Part shown: piece after piece, positions 27,732 through 36,538 of the stretch
Layout of the letters: each line of letters opens with the position of its first letter
Position numbering within the stretch: the first letter of the stretch is position 1
DNA from: a virus
Length of the DNA: 45,704 nucleotides
IMG/VR virus record: IMGVR_UViG_3300033145_000982
Location: 1 to 45,704 of that record
Reading direction: 5' to 3' (one strand)
The notes under the pieces: model-generated
Seen by the model: only the letters and a program-made list of their open reading frames with translations
Databases searched by the model: none
Told to the model about the DNA's origin: nothing
Made by a program: the position numbers and the translations under genes

Positions 27732-29594
27732 TTAAAATAAACTTAATTGTGGATTAATAATTTCGTCAACAATTTTATTGGTTTCTTTAATATAATAACC
27801 ATAATCTATGTTATAATCCTTAATATCTTTATTATTATTATTATTATTTAGAATGGATACTTGTCTGTTTATACAATAACTAATATACTTGTTTTCAAGT
27901 TTATCTACTTTGTATAATCTACCACCATTTGTTGATATATAAAAGCGTACAGTTTTCTGTAATTCTTCTATTTTGTGTGAACCATTTTCTATTGTATGAA
28001 ATTCGTTTACAAATTTTTTATCTGTTTTTTTAGCTATGCAAAAACTATATATGTTTTGCTCATCATATATAGTTGATTCAATTGGAGTATTATGTACATA
28101 CAAGTTATATAGTGCTTTAGATATAATTGGTTTATCAATGCCTTGTCTAAGACTTATCTCATCAGACTGTAAGAATACTCCCTTCTCTTTTACAGAATCA
28201 TTGTATTTTATAACTATATAATTGTTAACATCTCTTCTAACATACTTTTTATAATCAGTATATTCTAAATTAAATTTTGTGCGTTTACTCCATTTATTGC
28301 AAACTTCTTTGTACAATTCTCTATCATGAACTAAAGAAACAATACCATCTGTATTAGCTGATAGTACTGCAAATCCAGCAAGAGTTAATGCTTCTATTAA
28401 CATTAACATATACAACTGACCATTAATTGTTACTCGTAATCCTACTAGAGGATCATACAACCAATGGTGTTCATACATAGTTTTACCAAATACTGAATTA
28501 ACTAATATTTTTAACACATATGCTTCAGTAGATCGTCCTTCTTTTTTTGCTTTTAATCGTTGTTGTACAATATTTTTGTATAAATCTAAAAATAATGAAC
28601 TTAAATGTGCTGGATATAAATTATTATTAATAATTAAATTTGGATACATTGATGTTATATCACAATCTATTATTTCCACATCTTTGTCATCTTCTTTAGA
28701 AAATACACCAGGTTTGTCATCAGAGTGAATTCCTCCAATACCTAGTTTATATTTAACTCCTTCATATATAATGGATTTGTTAAAATATGGTTGATTCATA
28801 AAATATTTTTGAGATCTAATTTCATCTAAGAGTTTCTTTAAAACAGGCGTTTTAAATTCTATATCATCAAATACAATATTTTCATAGTGTATTATTTTAC
28901 GATATGTACGCATGTCTCTTAGATCCTTTATTGTTATACCAGATTCTTGTGAATACATTTTCTCAAGAATTCTATTTGCCATACCACTATCAGGTTCAGA
29001 CATTAAATCTATATTATATTTTTCTCCTATCTCCCATCTTACAGTTATATCTTTAATTAATTTATGATACAACTGTTCTGTTATTTCAACATCATTTAGG
29101 TTATATTTAAACATTAAGTCGAGATCTTTATCTTCTATTATGCCTTCTGGTTCAATTGGTAAATCCTGTATAACAGGCCAATTTAAATTTACAGCTACTA
29201 ATTTTAGTGACTTTTTGTCTACATTACCTACTTTCATTAAATCTATTGATTTAAATGGTAATCTGTATTTATATTCAGTATTATTATTATATATAATACT
29301 CCACATAAAATCAAATATTTTTTGACATAATTCTTCTTCATCTAATGTATTAAACTTTTCATAATGTATGAATATATAGTTTAATATTTGATTATCAAAT
29401 GACTTAGAATTATAACCAACAAACCATTTATCTCTATTAATTTTAATAAATTTATATAATGCTGATAATTCATTTTTATGATTGTTCTGATAACTATGAT
29501 ATATGATGTAATTTATTATTTCTTTTGTTTTTACATTTTTAAATGTTACACTAAAATAATTTTTGTAACATTCTATATCATATATGTAAATCAT
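27732..29594 (-). CDS. Family B DNA polymerase with proofreading exonuclease
   Basis: This 620-residue protein is the replicative polymerase. Exonuclease motifs are Exo I YDIECY (D6, E8), Exo II VGYNSKSFD (59-67) and Exo III YNLNDVEITEQLY (164-176). Polymerase motif A is DITSMYPN (312-319). Motif B is K362-x3-N366-S-x-F-G370. Motif C is SANTDG (412-417) with D416, where the usual form is YxDTDS, so the first aspartate is Asn and the serine is Gly. The ATG puts the Exo I aspartate at residue 6, leaving no N-terminal extension, which makes this one of the shorter family B enzymes. A run of six Asn near residue 585 is encoded by six AAT codons. It is the first gene of the replication operon, after a structured 273-base intergenic region. 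Confidence 0.92.
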   Translation of the reverse strand: MIYIYDIECYKNYFSVTFKNVKTKEIINYIIYHSYQNNHKNELSALYKFIKINRDKWFVGYNSKSFDNQILNYIFIHYEKFNTLDEEELCQKIFDFMWSIIYNNNTEYKYRLPFKSIDLMKVGNVDKKSLKLVAVNLNWPVIQDLPIEPEGIIEDKDLDLMFKYNLNDVEITEQLYHKLIKDITVRWEIGEKYNIDLMSEPDSGMANRILEKMYSQESGITIKDLRDMRTYRKIIHYENIVFDDIEFKTPVLKKLLDEIRSQKYFMNQPYFNKSIIYEGVKYKLGIGGIHSDDKPGVFSKEDDKDVEIIDCDITSMYPNLIINNNLYPAHLSSLFLDLYKNIVQQRLKAKKEGRSTEAYVLKILVNSVFGKTMYEHHWLYDPLVGLRVTINGQLYMLMLIEALTLAGFAVLSANTDGIVSLVHDRELYKEVCNKWSKRTKFNLEYTDYKKYVRRDVNNYIVIKYNDSVKEKGVFLQSDEISLRQGIDKPIISKALYNLYVHNTPIESTIYDEQNIYSFCIAKKTDKKFVNEFHTIENGSHKIEELQKTVRFYISTNGGRLYKVDKLENKYISYCINRQVSILNNNNNNKDIKDYNIDYGYYIKETNKIVDEIINPQLSLF

Positions 29595-29867
29595 TGTCAG
29601 TAGTGTTTTAAAGCTATCTAAGACACTATCTCTTTATAAGGGTATTATATACCCACTTTAAAGGATAATGTCTTAAAAGGCTTAATATTAATCCCAAATC
29701 TATGAACAGCACTTAATGCGCATTGCTTATTCACAGTTTTATATACCGTTTGGGACCGGTGTTATATATAAAATTTTGGTATACAAAATTCTATGTTATT
29801 TTTTAGTAAAATAAGGCACTTAATTATACGTGCTATACTACTATATTGTTACACCAAACAGACATAT
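29595..29867. promoter_or_regulatory. Hairpin-rich leader region upstream of the DNA polymerase gene
   Basis: This 273-base gap opens the replication operon and holds several inverted repeats. The longest is 29619-29675: about 23 paired bases around GGGTAT-TAT-ATACCC, with one pair that is G-U only on the - strand. A second pairing, 29601-29606 with 29623-29628 (TAGTGT/ACACTA), uses part of the same bases and lies 6 nt from the polymerase ATG. Others are ACCG/CGGT flanked by TATAT/ATATA (29741-29767) and AATTTTG/CAAAATT (29772-29790), which may end the transcript from the right. No promoter consensus could be assigned. Confidence 0.6.
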
Positions 29868-30248
29868 TTATTTGGTCTGCTTAGTTATCTTTCTTTTACG
29901 TTTTCGAAACATTGCTTCACGTCTTGATTTACAGGTTCCTCCTGATTTATCAAATTTTAATGCAGTTCGTTCAACTATACGTATTATACGGTTACTTCTA
30001 TTTTTACTAATTTTTGGTGTATAACCTAAAGATATAAGTATATTTAAATTAGCCATATAAGTTGAAATTGTAGTTCGTTTAATTTTAACGAAACCTTTTG
30101 CCTTTTTAGGTTTTTTAGTTCTATAAGGAGATATTTTACTATTACGAGTAACTGTAATACTTGGTATTTCTCCTCTTTTCATTCCAGCGCAGTATCGTCT
30201 ATAAGATTCTCTTGCTTGTCTTATAGTTATATGTAATTCTCTGTTCAT
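29868..30248 (-). CDS. Small very basic protein, possible nucleic-acid binder
   Basis: This 126-residue protein is rich in Lys and Arg (KKPKKAKGFVKIKR near 45-60, RKRKRKITK at the C-terminus). It contains helical stretches such as YMANLNILISLGYTP that could form a small DNA-binding domain. I recognise no named family. It starts by an ATGA overlap with the stop of the metallophosphoesterase gene, so the two are translated together. It is the last gene before the structured region upstream of the polymerase. Similar small basic genes are scattered through this - strand block (68 and 127 residues, and the 848-residue protein). Confidence 0.75.
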   Translation of the reverse strand: MNRELHITIRQARESYRRYCAGMKRGEIPSITVTRNSKISPYRTKKPKKAKGFVKIKRTTISTYMANLNILISLGYTPKISKNRSNRIIRIVERTALKFDKSGGTCKSRREAMFRKRKRKITKQTK

Positions 30249-30754
30249 ATTAATTCTTTAATTATTTGATCAATTGAAAGTATTTTATAACCACATGCTT
30301 TAAATCCAACATCTAATCTTCTATTAACTTCTTTTGATCTACCATGAGAATGTCCATGTAAATGAATTGATTTCATAGCCATCATATTTGCCCATGATTC
30401 TATAGGATAATGAAATAATATAAATCGTTGTTTTTGATAATCAAATGAATAATAATATTTTATCCATTCAAATTGATCTCTAAGATATGAACATTTCATT
30501 ATTGTTCTATAATCATGATTACCTAAAATTAAATACTTTTTACCATTTAATCTTAATAAAAATTCTTTAATTTGACTATTACTTCCACCTGCGGCAACAT
30601 CACCTAAAAGATATGTTTCATCATCATATGATATTGTTTCATTCCATACATATATAAAATACTCTCTATAAGTTTTTAAATCTGAAAAAGGTAATTGATC
30701 ATATTCAATTATATTTTTATGAAAAACATGTGGATCTGCTGTAGCATATATCAT
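30245..30754 (-). CDS. Calcineurin-like metallophosphoesterase
   Basis: This 169-residue protein has every metal-binding motif of the family in order: D7-x-H9 (ADPH), GD at 51-52, GNHD at 78-81, H115 and GHSH at 134-137. It is the length of small stand-alone phage phosphoesterases, with no added domain. The activity would be hydrolysis of a phosphoester; phage members are variously nucleotide phosphatases or 2',3'-cyclic phosphodiesterases, and the sequence does not tell which. The start is three bases after the preceding stop and the end overlaps the next start by four bases. Confidence 0.9.
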   Translation of the reverse strand: MIYATADPHVFHKNIIEYDQLPFSDLKTYREYFIYVWNETISYDDETYLLGDVAAGGSNSQIKEFLLRLNGKKYLILGNHDYRTIMKCSYLRDQFEWIKYYYSFDYQKQRFILFHYPIESWANMMAMKSIHLHGHSHGRSKEVNRRLDVGFKACGYKILSIDQIIKELI

Positions 30755-30757
30755 AAT

Positions 30758-31243
30758 TTATGATTTTAAACCAAAATTATCTAATTTACTTTCTCTATAT
30801 AATAATTCATTAGTTAAAATAGTAGTATAATATAAAGGTATTTTATATTTATTTTTATCAACATCATTGAGAATTGCTTTAATATGATGAAAATTCATAT
30901 CTTTAATAAGTATCCATTCAGTATTGGGTAATCGATTATTATTTGCATCAAAATTTCTACCCCAAAGAAGTACTTCTCTAGGTTTACAACCTTGATCAAT
31001 TAAAATATTATTTTCTTCATCTAACCAAATTTTCATCTTATCTGGTACTAAACCAAGATTGATTAGCATTTGGCCAAATCTTAAATCTGAATATTTACAC
31101 CAATAATCATATATTATACTTTTATTTTGATTAATAAATATTGCATTTCTTAATGTTTGAGGTATATCTATACCCCATCTTTCTTCAAGTTTATCATAAT
31201 TTATATTTTTGATAAATATTGGTATTCTTTCTATTGGTCTCAT
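30758..31243 (-). CDS. Unknown 161-residue protein with RFGQMLINL motif
   Basis: I cannot name a family. A phrase of the form DLRFGQMLINLGL (about 53-65) recurs in uncharacterised phage and bacterial proteins as far as I recall; it is helical and includes no catalytic residues. The rest is mixed alpha/beta without membrane segments. The ATG overlaps the stop of the upstream gene (ATGA arrangement), and the next gene begins three bases after its stop, so it is part of a tightly coupled group with the metallophosphoesterase. Confidence 0.75.
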   Translation of the reverse strand: MRPIERIPIFIKNINYDKLEERWGIDIPQTLRNAIFINQNKSIIYDYWCKYSDLRFGQMLINLGLVPDKMKIWLDEENNILIDQGCKPREVLLWGRNFDANNNRLPNTEWILIKDMNFHHIKAILNDVDKNKYKIPLYYTTILTNELLYRESKLDNFGLKS

Positions 31244-31530
31244 GATTTAAATTGTTTTAAAAAATTTCGTACACTTAGTCTTTTTTTTCGATTTGATTTA
31301 ACATTAATGTTTGTTGGATTCATTCTTTCAATCATAGCAAGTTGTACATTGGTTGGATTCATACCTAAATTATTCATACGTTTAATAAAAGCGTATCTCA
31401 TTATCCAATAAGTATGTATATCTAATTTGCTAATTTGTCCTTTACAATTAATATATGTTAAATCAGAGTGTAAGTTTTGTCGTTTTTTTAAGACGATTAT
31501 AGGCTTTTTTATTTTTTCTGATTGAGGCAT
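31240..31530 (-). CDS. Small basic protein overlapping the end of the large basic gene
   Basis: The frame is open from 31695, which would give 151 residues, but I chose ATG 31530 (MPQSEKIKK, 96 residues). GAAGGA lies five bases before this start, and it reduces the overlap with the 848-residue gene to 68 bases. The residues lost are a Lys-rich string typical of a shifted reading of the neighbour. The C-terminal part repeats the phrase N-x0-3-MNPTN (NLGMNPTNVQLAMIERMNPTN). Its function is not recognised. It is basic, soluble and coupled to the next gene by a four-base overlap. Confidence 0.6.
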   Translation of the reverse strand: MPQSEKIKKPIIVLKKRQNLHSDLTYINCKGQISKLDIHTYWIMRYAFIKRMNNLGMNPTNVQLAMIERMNPTNINVKSNRKKRLSVRNFLKQFKS

Positions 31531-34009
31531 ATTCCTTCGCTTCTTGATATGAAATATATACGGCTTTGAATGGTTTTGTGGTAAGTCTTGTTTTCTTACT
31601 TTTCTTTTTTTCCATTTTCCAAGGCTTTTCAACAATTTTTTGTGTTTTTTGATTTTGTTTTTGTTTATCATATTTTTTAGCTTTTTGACGTGCAAAATAT
31701 GTTTTTAATTCTTCATTATTTTTACGTCTAAATTTAATACCTACTTTTTTAATACCACCACCTTTATCAATTATTATATCTTTAAAGTTCTTGTCTTTTT
31801 CATATTTCCATGATACGACATCTTTTGGACGACATAAATATTCTCCAGTAACTGTATTAAATACACCTTCTTTGAATATGGCTACTTTTTCAACAATATT
31901 TTCATTACTTTCTTTAATATTGATATGAACAAGTTTATCTTGATTAGGTAATTGTTCTTTTAATTTACTATAATCAATTCTAGTAACAGATTTTATTGTT
32001 TCAAATTCAACTGGTTTGATTGAATTTTTAACTTTACATCTTTTCTTACCAGGTATAACATTTCTTCCTATAAATTCTTGTCTAAATTTATTTCGTTTCA
32101 TACCTTTAGTATATTCAAATTTAGTTCTTTTTGGTTTAATCTTTTTTCCAGTAAATATACCATGTGTAGTAAGTTTTAAATACCTAATAAAATCATAAAT
32201 TTTATTATCAGACCAAAGTAAATTATTATCTTTTAAAATATCTACGATTACTGCTACTTTAACACTTTTAGATAATGTACTAATAACAGTTTTATATATA
32301 CTTATAAAAGATTTACTCCATTTTTCTATAAGCATAAATTTATCATTTCGTCTTTCAATACTTTCAAATTCTTTTTTAAGTACATCCAAACATTTATAAT
32401 CTTTATTTTTAAGATATTTAATATTATCTTTTAAGGATTGCAATTTTCTTTGTTCTATTATTTCTGATGTAATTTTAATTTCCTTATGTGGTTGTACACT
32501 AGTAAGAATTCTTTTAAAAACCGTATAAGCTGGTCTAGTAAATTTAGTAATAAAATGAACTTTATCTTTGAGTAACTTATCATTTTCATCATATACTTTA
32601 AGAGTTGGTCTTCGAGAACTATACATTATTTTTTCTTCAGGTATAATTTTAATGACCTTTTGTTCTTTAATTAATCTAGAATGTCTTCTTATTTTTTGAT
32701 TTTTATGTCTTTGACTTCTTGCAATACCTTCACCTTCTACACCACCTATTTGAGTAAGCTTTTGTTTTTTAGGAAAATTCTTTTCTCTTAATAATTCTTT
32801 AGTTTTTAAATATATACGCCATTCTTGTTTAGTAGCATAACTATATTTGCTATTTTTAGCATTAATAAGTTTATCGGCTTTATTTTTCCTAACTCTGAAA
32901 ACTACATCTTCAGCAGATGCTGTTTTTATACATATTAATCTATTAGTAATGGCACTAGTTTTCCCTGGTTTATTAGGATCTGATACCATTTCGATATACT
33001 TTTCAGGTCGTTGCTTATATTGTTGTAAATTATATTGGTGTCTAGCTTTACGTTTTTGTTTAGCTTTGTTTCTTAGGAATTTTCTTTCAGTACTGGATTT
33101 CCTATTTGATCCAGTATATATTGTTGTATGATCTACCCAACCTGCATGAGCTTTTTCAGCTTCATCATCTGATGTATAACCATTTTCAATTTTGTCAGCC
33201 TCATATTTTTCTTGAGTAAAAATTGCTTTAGTTTTAATATAAGGTTTTCCTCTTTTTCTAATTGTATTTGTTGTTTGTTCATGTAATGTCTTCATCGGCA
33301 ATGCCTCCAACGGTGTTTGATTAAGAATTAATACTTTTTCATCAAACCAATGATATAATGGTACTTTATCATTAGTACCTTCATTTTCCCAACTAATACT
33401 ATATTGATTAGGTATATATATCCATGGTTTACTTTGTGGAAATGGTTTTGTAGCTGATAATCTACCTTTAATTTTACCTTTACTATTTGGATCATCCTTA
33501 TGAGATACAAAATCTCCTACTATAAACTTAAATTTATTAATTACCATAGGAGAGTTTTTCCATATTTTCATAAAATCTCTATTATATTCCAATATATTCA
33601 AAAATTTAGTAGGAAAGGTGTAATTGTAATAGTAAGGTAATATTTCACCTAAACCAGTAACATAACTTCCTTTTAATCTACAAGAAAATCCAGGTTTAAT
33701 TTCATTGATTTTAATATCTCGATATCTTGAATCTATATGATTTGCTTCATTTATTTGCCAATCTATCGGTTTTATACCAGTAGTATCTTTAATAAAATTT
33801 AATATTGTTTCATTATCAGCATTAGCAAATAAAGGATAAGTATTTTTTACTACATCTATTATTAGACGCAAATCATGCATATCACTAAAATATGATGATT
33901 GTATTTTATCATTTAGCATAGGAAGTTCTTTAGAATACTTAATAATACCATCCTCTTTTAAATTTTGTAGCAAGTCATATGCTTTATTTGTAAATGAGAA
34001 ATTTTTCAT
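31463..34009 (-). CDS. Large basic protein of unknown function (848 residues)
   Basis: No known family is recognisable by eye, although the gene is long and cleanly open. The N-terminal about 150 residues look globular. A short segment FIVGDFVSHKDDP with SKGKIKGRL (about 160-183) has the shape of a KOW/SH3-like barrel. From about residue 300 onward the protein is dominated by Lys and Arg (RKFLRNKAKQKRKARHQY; KGMKRNKFRQEF), with patterned repeats of the kind seen in RNA- or DNA-coating proteins. There is no cysteine cluster, ATPase loop or membrane helix. Its ATG lies 9 bases after a terminator-like hairpin. A packaging, nucleoid or RNA-binding role fits the charge; a virion protein is also possible. 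Confidence 0.78.
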   Translation of the reverse strand: MKNFSFTNKAYDLLQNLKEDGIIKYSKELPMLNDKIQSSYFSDMHDLRLIIDVVKNTYPLFANADNETILNFIKDTTGIKPIDWQINEANHIDSRYRDIKINEIKPGFSCRLKGSYVTGLGEILPYYYNYTFPTKFLNILEYNRDFMKIWKNSPMVINKFKFIVGDFVSHKDDPNSKGKIKGRLSATKPFPQSKPWIYIPNQYSISWENEGTNDKVPLYHWFDEKVLILNQTPLEALPMKTLHEQTTNTIRKRGKPYIKTKAIFTQEKYEADKIENGYTSDDEAEKAHAGWVDHTTIYTGSNRKSSTERKFLRNKAKQKRKARHQYNLQQYKQRPEKYIEMVSDPNKPGKTSAITNRLICIKTASAEDVVFRVRKNKADKLINAKNSKYSYATKQEWRIYLKTKELLREKNFPKKQKLTQIGGVEGEGIARSQRHKNQKIRRHSRLIKEQKVIKIIPEEKIMYSSRRPTLKVYDENDKLLKDKVHFITKFTRPAYTVFKRILTSVQPHKEIKITSEIIEQRKLQSLKDNIKYLKNKDYKCLDVLKKEFESIERRNDKFMLIEKWSKSFISIYKTVISTLSKSVKVAVIVDILKDNNLLWSDNKIYDFIRYLKLTTHGIFTGKKIKPKRTKFEYTKGMKRNKFRQEFIGRNVIPGKKRCKVKNSIKPVEFETIKSVTRIDYSKLKEQLPNQDKLVHINIKESNENIVEKVAIFKEGVFNTVTGEYLCRPKDVVSWKYEKDKNFKDIIIDKGGGIKKVGIKFRRKNNEELKTYFARQKAKKYDKQKQNQKTQKIVEKPWKMEKKKSKKTRLTTKPFKAVYISYQEAKEYASIRKNKKAYNRLKKTTKLTL

Positions 34010-34011
34010 AA

Positions 34012-34040
34012 TAAAAAAGGGAACTAAATTAATAGTTCCC
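34012..34040 (-). terminator. Terminator-like hairpin abutting the 848-residue gene
   Basis: On the - strand GGGAACTA-TTAATT-TAGTTCCC is followed by TTTTTT. Only 9 bases separate the stem from the ATG at 34009, so no promoter fits between them. The gene must be transcribed by readthrough, or the hairpin has a role in the message. Confidence 0.85.
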
Positions 34041-34070
34041 TTAATTGTCTTCAGTAGTTAAACTTACTTT

Positions 34071-34454
34071 TTAAATTTCAGTGACAACTTTACCAAGACC
34101 TCTTCCTCTTCGATTTGGAAGAAGTTTTTTGATAGAGCTAAAAACGTTGTCATTGTCATTATCATCATCAAACTCAACATCGGCAAAATTTCCCCCAATA
34201 ATTTTGTTTAGATTAAAGTTAAGTTTTTTCTCTTTTTTAGATTCAATTGTTTCATCTGGAACAGAAATACGAATACGAATATTAGTATCATTTTCTTCAG
34301 ATTCACCTGTAAGTTTGTCAAGTTGTTTTTTAAGAATACCTCTTCTCCTCGAAAGTATTGCAGAAGGAATACGTCCTTCCAACCTTTGAAGTTCATCAAG
34401 TCTTGCGGCAATTGCTAAAATTTTAGCAATTTTGTTAAATTGTTTTTTTGTCAT
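34071..34454 (-). CDS. Small two-part protein, basic ends and acidic centre
   Basis: This 127-residue protein is not recognised. It has a basic helical N-terminus (IAKILAIAARLDELQRLEGRI), a central strand (IRIRISVPDE, 59-68), an acidic stretch DVEFDDDNDNDN (about 92-103) and a basic C-terminus (PNRRGRGLGK). Another reading frame through it is open on the opposite strand for about 100 codons, but composition and context favour this one. It lies directly after nrdJ (18-base gap) and before the hairpin at 34012-34040, which would be its terminator. Confidence 0.72.
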   Translation of the reverse strand: MTKKQFNKIAKILAIAARLDELQRLEGRIPSAILSRRRGILKKQLDKLTGESEENDTNIRIRISVPDETIESKKEKKLNFNLNKIIGGNFADVEFDDDNDNDNVFSSIKKLLPNRRGRGLGKVVTEI

Positions 34455-34472
34455 TTGATTAATTTGATTAAG

Positions 34473-36524
34473 TTAAACATAAATACATGATTCATTATCA
34501 CAAAAAAGCTCTGGTTTGCTATCCTCTGTAATATTTTTGGTATTAAAAATCTTAATTTTACTTAAAATTTCTTCATACTTTTCTTGTGTAATTTCTTCAT
34601 ATGGCATTTGTGAATAACTTATAGATGTTGTTTTTGGTAAAAAACTTACACCTTTCAACTTATATTGAAAATAATCTAGAGCAGTTTTTATTTGATTTTT
34701 TTCCCATGGTTTAAAAGTAATGGTACAAGATACTTGATTATCTGCCCAATGTTCTTGTAGAAATGAAGCTAATAGTAATTGTTCCCATAAAGTAACTTCG
34801 TTAATTGTTTTACAATTACCTACAAATACAGGAATTTCTACAACTAATGTTGTAGTTGGATCATCAGTTGCTTCTTCAATATGATAACCACTATCTTTTA
34901 ATGGTTTAATGAGTTCAGATGATTTAGCTATTCTAATTCTACGAATATAATATTTACTCTCTGGAAAATGCATACCTGGAGTAACACCAGCTAACAATGA
35001 TACTGTACCACTTGGTTTAATTGAGGTAACTTTAATAGATTTAGGTATAGCTAACCAATCAGAATATATATCATCATATTTTCTAATTGTATCATATCCA
35101 CTTCTTGTCCATTGTTTTAATGTATCTAAGGAATTTATACTAATAAATTGAGCAATACCACTTGTAGATGTACCAATTCTTCTATTACGTAATTGTACTC
35201 TATTAGTTTCAGCCCAATGACATTGACCTAATGTAACTGTTTTAGCAAAGAGATAAGCAAATTTTAAAGTTCTATTAAAATCATCTATATTATCATTTAG
35301 TGTAGGAAATGTTTCTACTAAACAACACATTTCATAAGATTCTAAAGTTTGTTCTAAACAGGGATTACCTCCACTAGCTTTTTTGTCTTTAAAATCCTTA
35401 TGGCTATTTATTCGACTAAATTCTTTAGCATTATCTAACCAATAATATCCTGGTTCGCCATTCATTGCTGTTTGTTCAGCAACTTTACTATAATCCATAC
35501 CTAAAGTAGCTAATATACTATTATTTGATGTCCATCCATATTTAGCTCTTTCTTTACTTTCTCCTCTGTAATCATTTATTTGGGTATCCCAACGATAATC
35601 TTTAAGTTTTAAATATTCATCATTAACATTACCAAATACTATTTGTGCTGTACGTCTTACATTACCTGCCACTACACATACTCCTTCTAAATTCATTATA
35701 TCTACTATATTAGTAATAGATATTAATTTACCTATACAAGGAGTTAATTTATTTTTTAGTTCATTATGTAATATTTTTAATGGTTCTGGTCCAGCACTAA
35801 CACCACCAAATGTTCTTATTAAAGAACCAGCTAATCTAATTAAGGAATAATCAAAGATTGGCATTTCATCACCTTTAAAATATGCATTTAAAAGTAATTT
35901 TAATGATTCAACCCAACCTTCTCTTGAATCTGGTATTTTAAAATTAAATTCTTTACCAGGTTTTTGTATTGTTAATTTACCTGCACCTTTTATATCAAAG
36001 CCTACTCCTACACCTAACATAGACATATCCATCATATATTCAAATGGTTTACTATATTCTTTGTCAATGTATTCAGTAGATACAAATGAACATGCATTCA
36101 ATGCAGCATATAATTTTCTTTTTTCTATAATAGGTGTTCCCATGGCCCATAAGGATCTACCACTTGGTAAAAACTTCATGTAGTACATTCTATCATACAT
36201 TTCTTGAGCACTTCTATGTGCTTTATCTTCATTCCATCCTAAATTATATCTTAGTATATGTTCCTTTTGTATATTATATACCCCATTAACAACACGTTCA
36301 ATGGTTTCATGCCAAGATTCAGTTTTAATGTTAATAGATTTACAATCTTCACAAAAATTCTGTTTTATCTTATTTGTATTTATATTATAAGATCCACATT
36401 TAGAACATTTTAATCTAGAATAGGTTCTTAGGTATACTATTTCTCCTAAGCCATTAAATCCAAACGGTGGTTTAATGGTTTTATATTTGTTAATAAATTC
36501 TTTTTTTAATTCAAATCTTTCCAT
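34473..36524 (-). CDS. nrdJ: Adenosylcobalamin-dependent (class II) ribonucleoside-triphosphate reductase
   Basis: This 683-residue enzyme reduces ribonucleotides to deoxyribonucleotides using coenzyme B12 as radical source. It matches the monomeric Lactobacillus leichmannii type. C145 (NACSF) corresponds to C119, N387-P-C389-L-E391 to the radical cysteine and its glutamate, and C400, eleven residues later, to C419. The C-terminal C675-x4-C680 pair is the swinging reducing pair (C731/C736). An extra C40-x2-C43 and C58-x2-C61 set near the N-terminus looks like a zinc ribbon. The protein is about 55 residues shorter than the model enzyme. No B12-binding domain of the mutase type is present, as expected for this class. 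The ATG is 14 bases downstream of an 81-nt nested hairpin. It would supply dNTPs for the polymerase; the host must provide the cofactor. Confidence 0.93.
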   Translation of the reverse strand: MERFELKKEFINKYKTIKPPFGFNGLGEIVYLRTYSRLKCSKCGSYNINTNKIKQNFCEDCKSINIKTESWHETIERVVNGVYNIQKEHILRYNLGWNEDKAHRSAQEMYDRMYYMKFLPSGRSLWAMGTPIIEKRKLYAALNACSFVSTEYIDKEYSKPFEYMMDMSMLGVGVGFDIKGAGKLTIQKPGKEFNFKIPDSREGWVESLKLLLNAYFKGDEMPIFDYSLIRLAGSLIRTFGGVSAGPEPLKILHNELKNKLTPCIGKLISITNIVDIMNLEGVCVVAGNVRRTAQIVFGNVNDEYLKLKDYRWDTQINDYRGESKERAKYGWTSNNSILATLGMDYSKVAEQTAMNGEPGYYWLDNAKEFSRINSHKDFKDKKASGGNPCLEQTLESYEMCCLVETFPTLNDNIDDFNRTLKFAYLFAKTVTLGQCHWAETNRVQLRNRRIGTSTSGIAQFISINSLDTLKQWTRSGYDTIRKYDDIYSDWLAIPKSIKVTSIKPSGTVSLLAGVTPGMHFPESKYYIRRIRIAKSSELIKPLKDSGYHIEEATDDPTTTLVVEIPVFVGNCKTINEVTLWEQLLLASFLQEHWADNQVSCTITFKPWEKNQIKTALDYFQYKLKGVSFLPKTTSISYSQMPYEEITQEKYEEILSKIKIFNTKNITEDSKPELFCDNESCIYV

Positions 36525-36538
36525 ACTTTATCAAAATA

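Noticed and set aside
29619-29675. tRNA or small ribozyme at the polymerase leader hairpin
   Set aside because: It is one long imperfect stem without cloverleaf arms, and no hammerhead core sequences (CTGATGA, GAAA) flank it.
31531-31695. Longer N-terminus for the small basic gene ending at 31240
   Set aside because: It would overlap the 848-residue gene by 233 bases with Lys-rich shifted-frame residues; the inner ATG at 31530 has GAAGGA before it.
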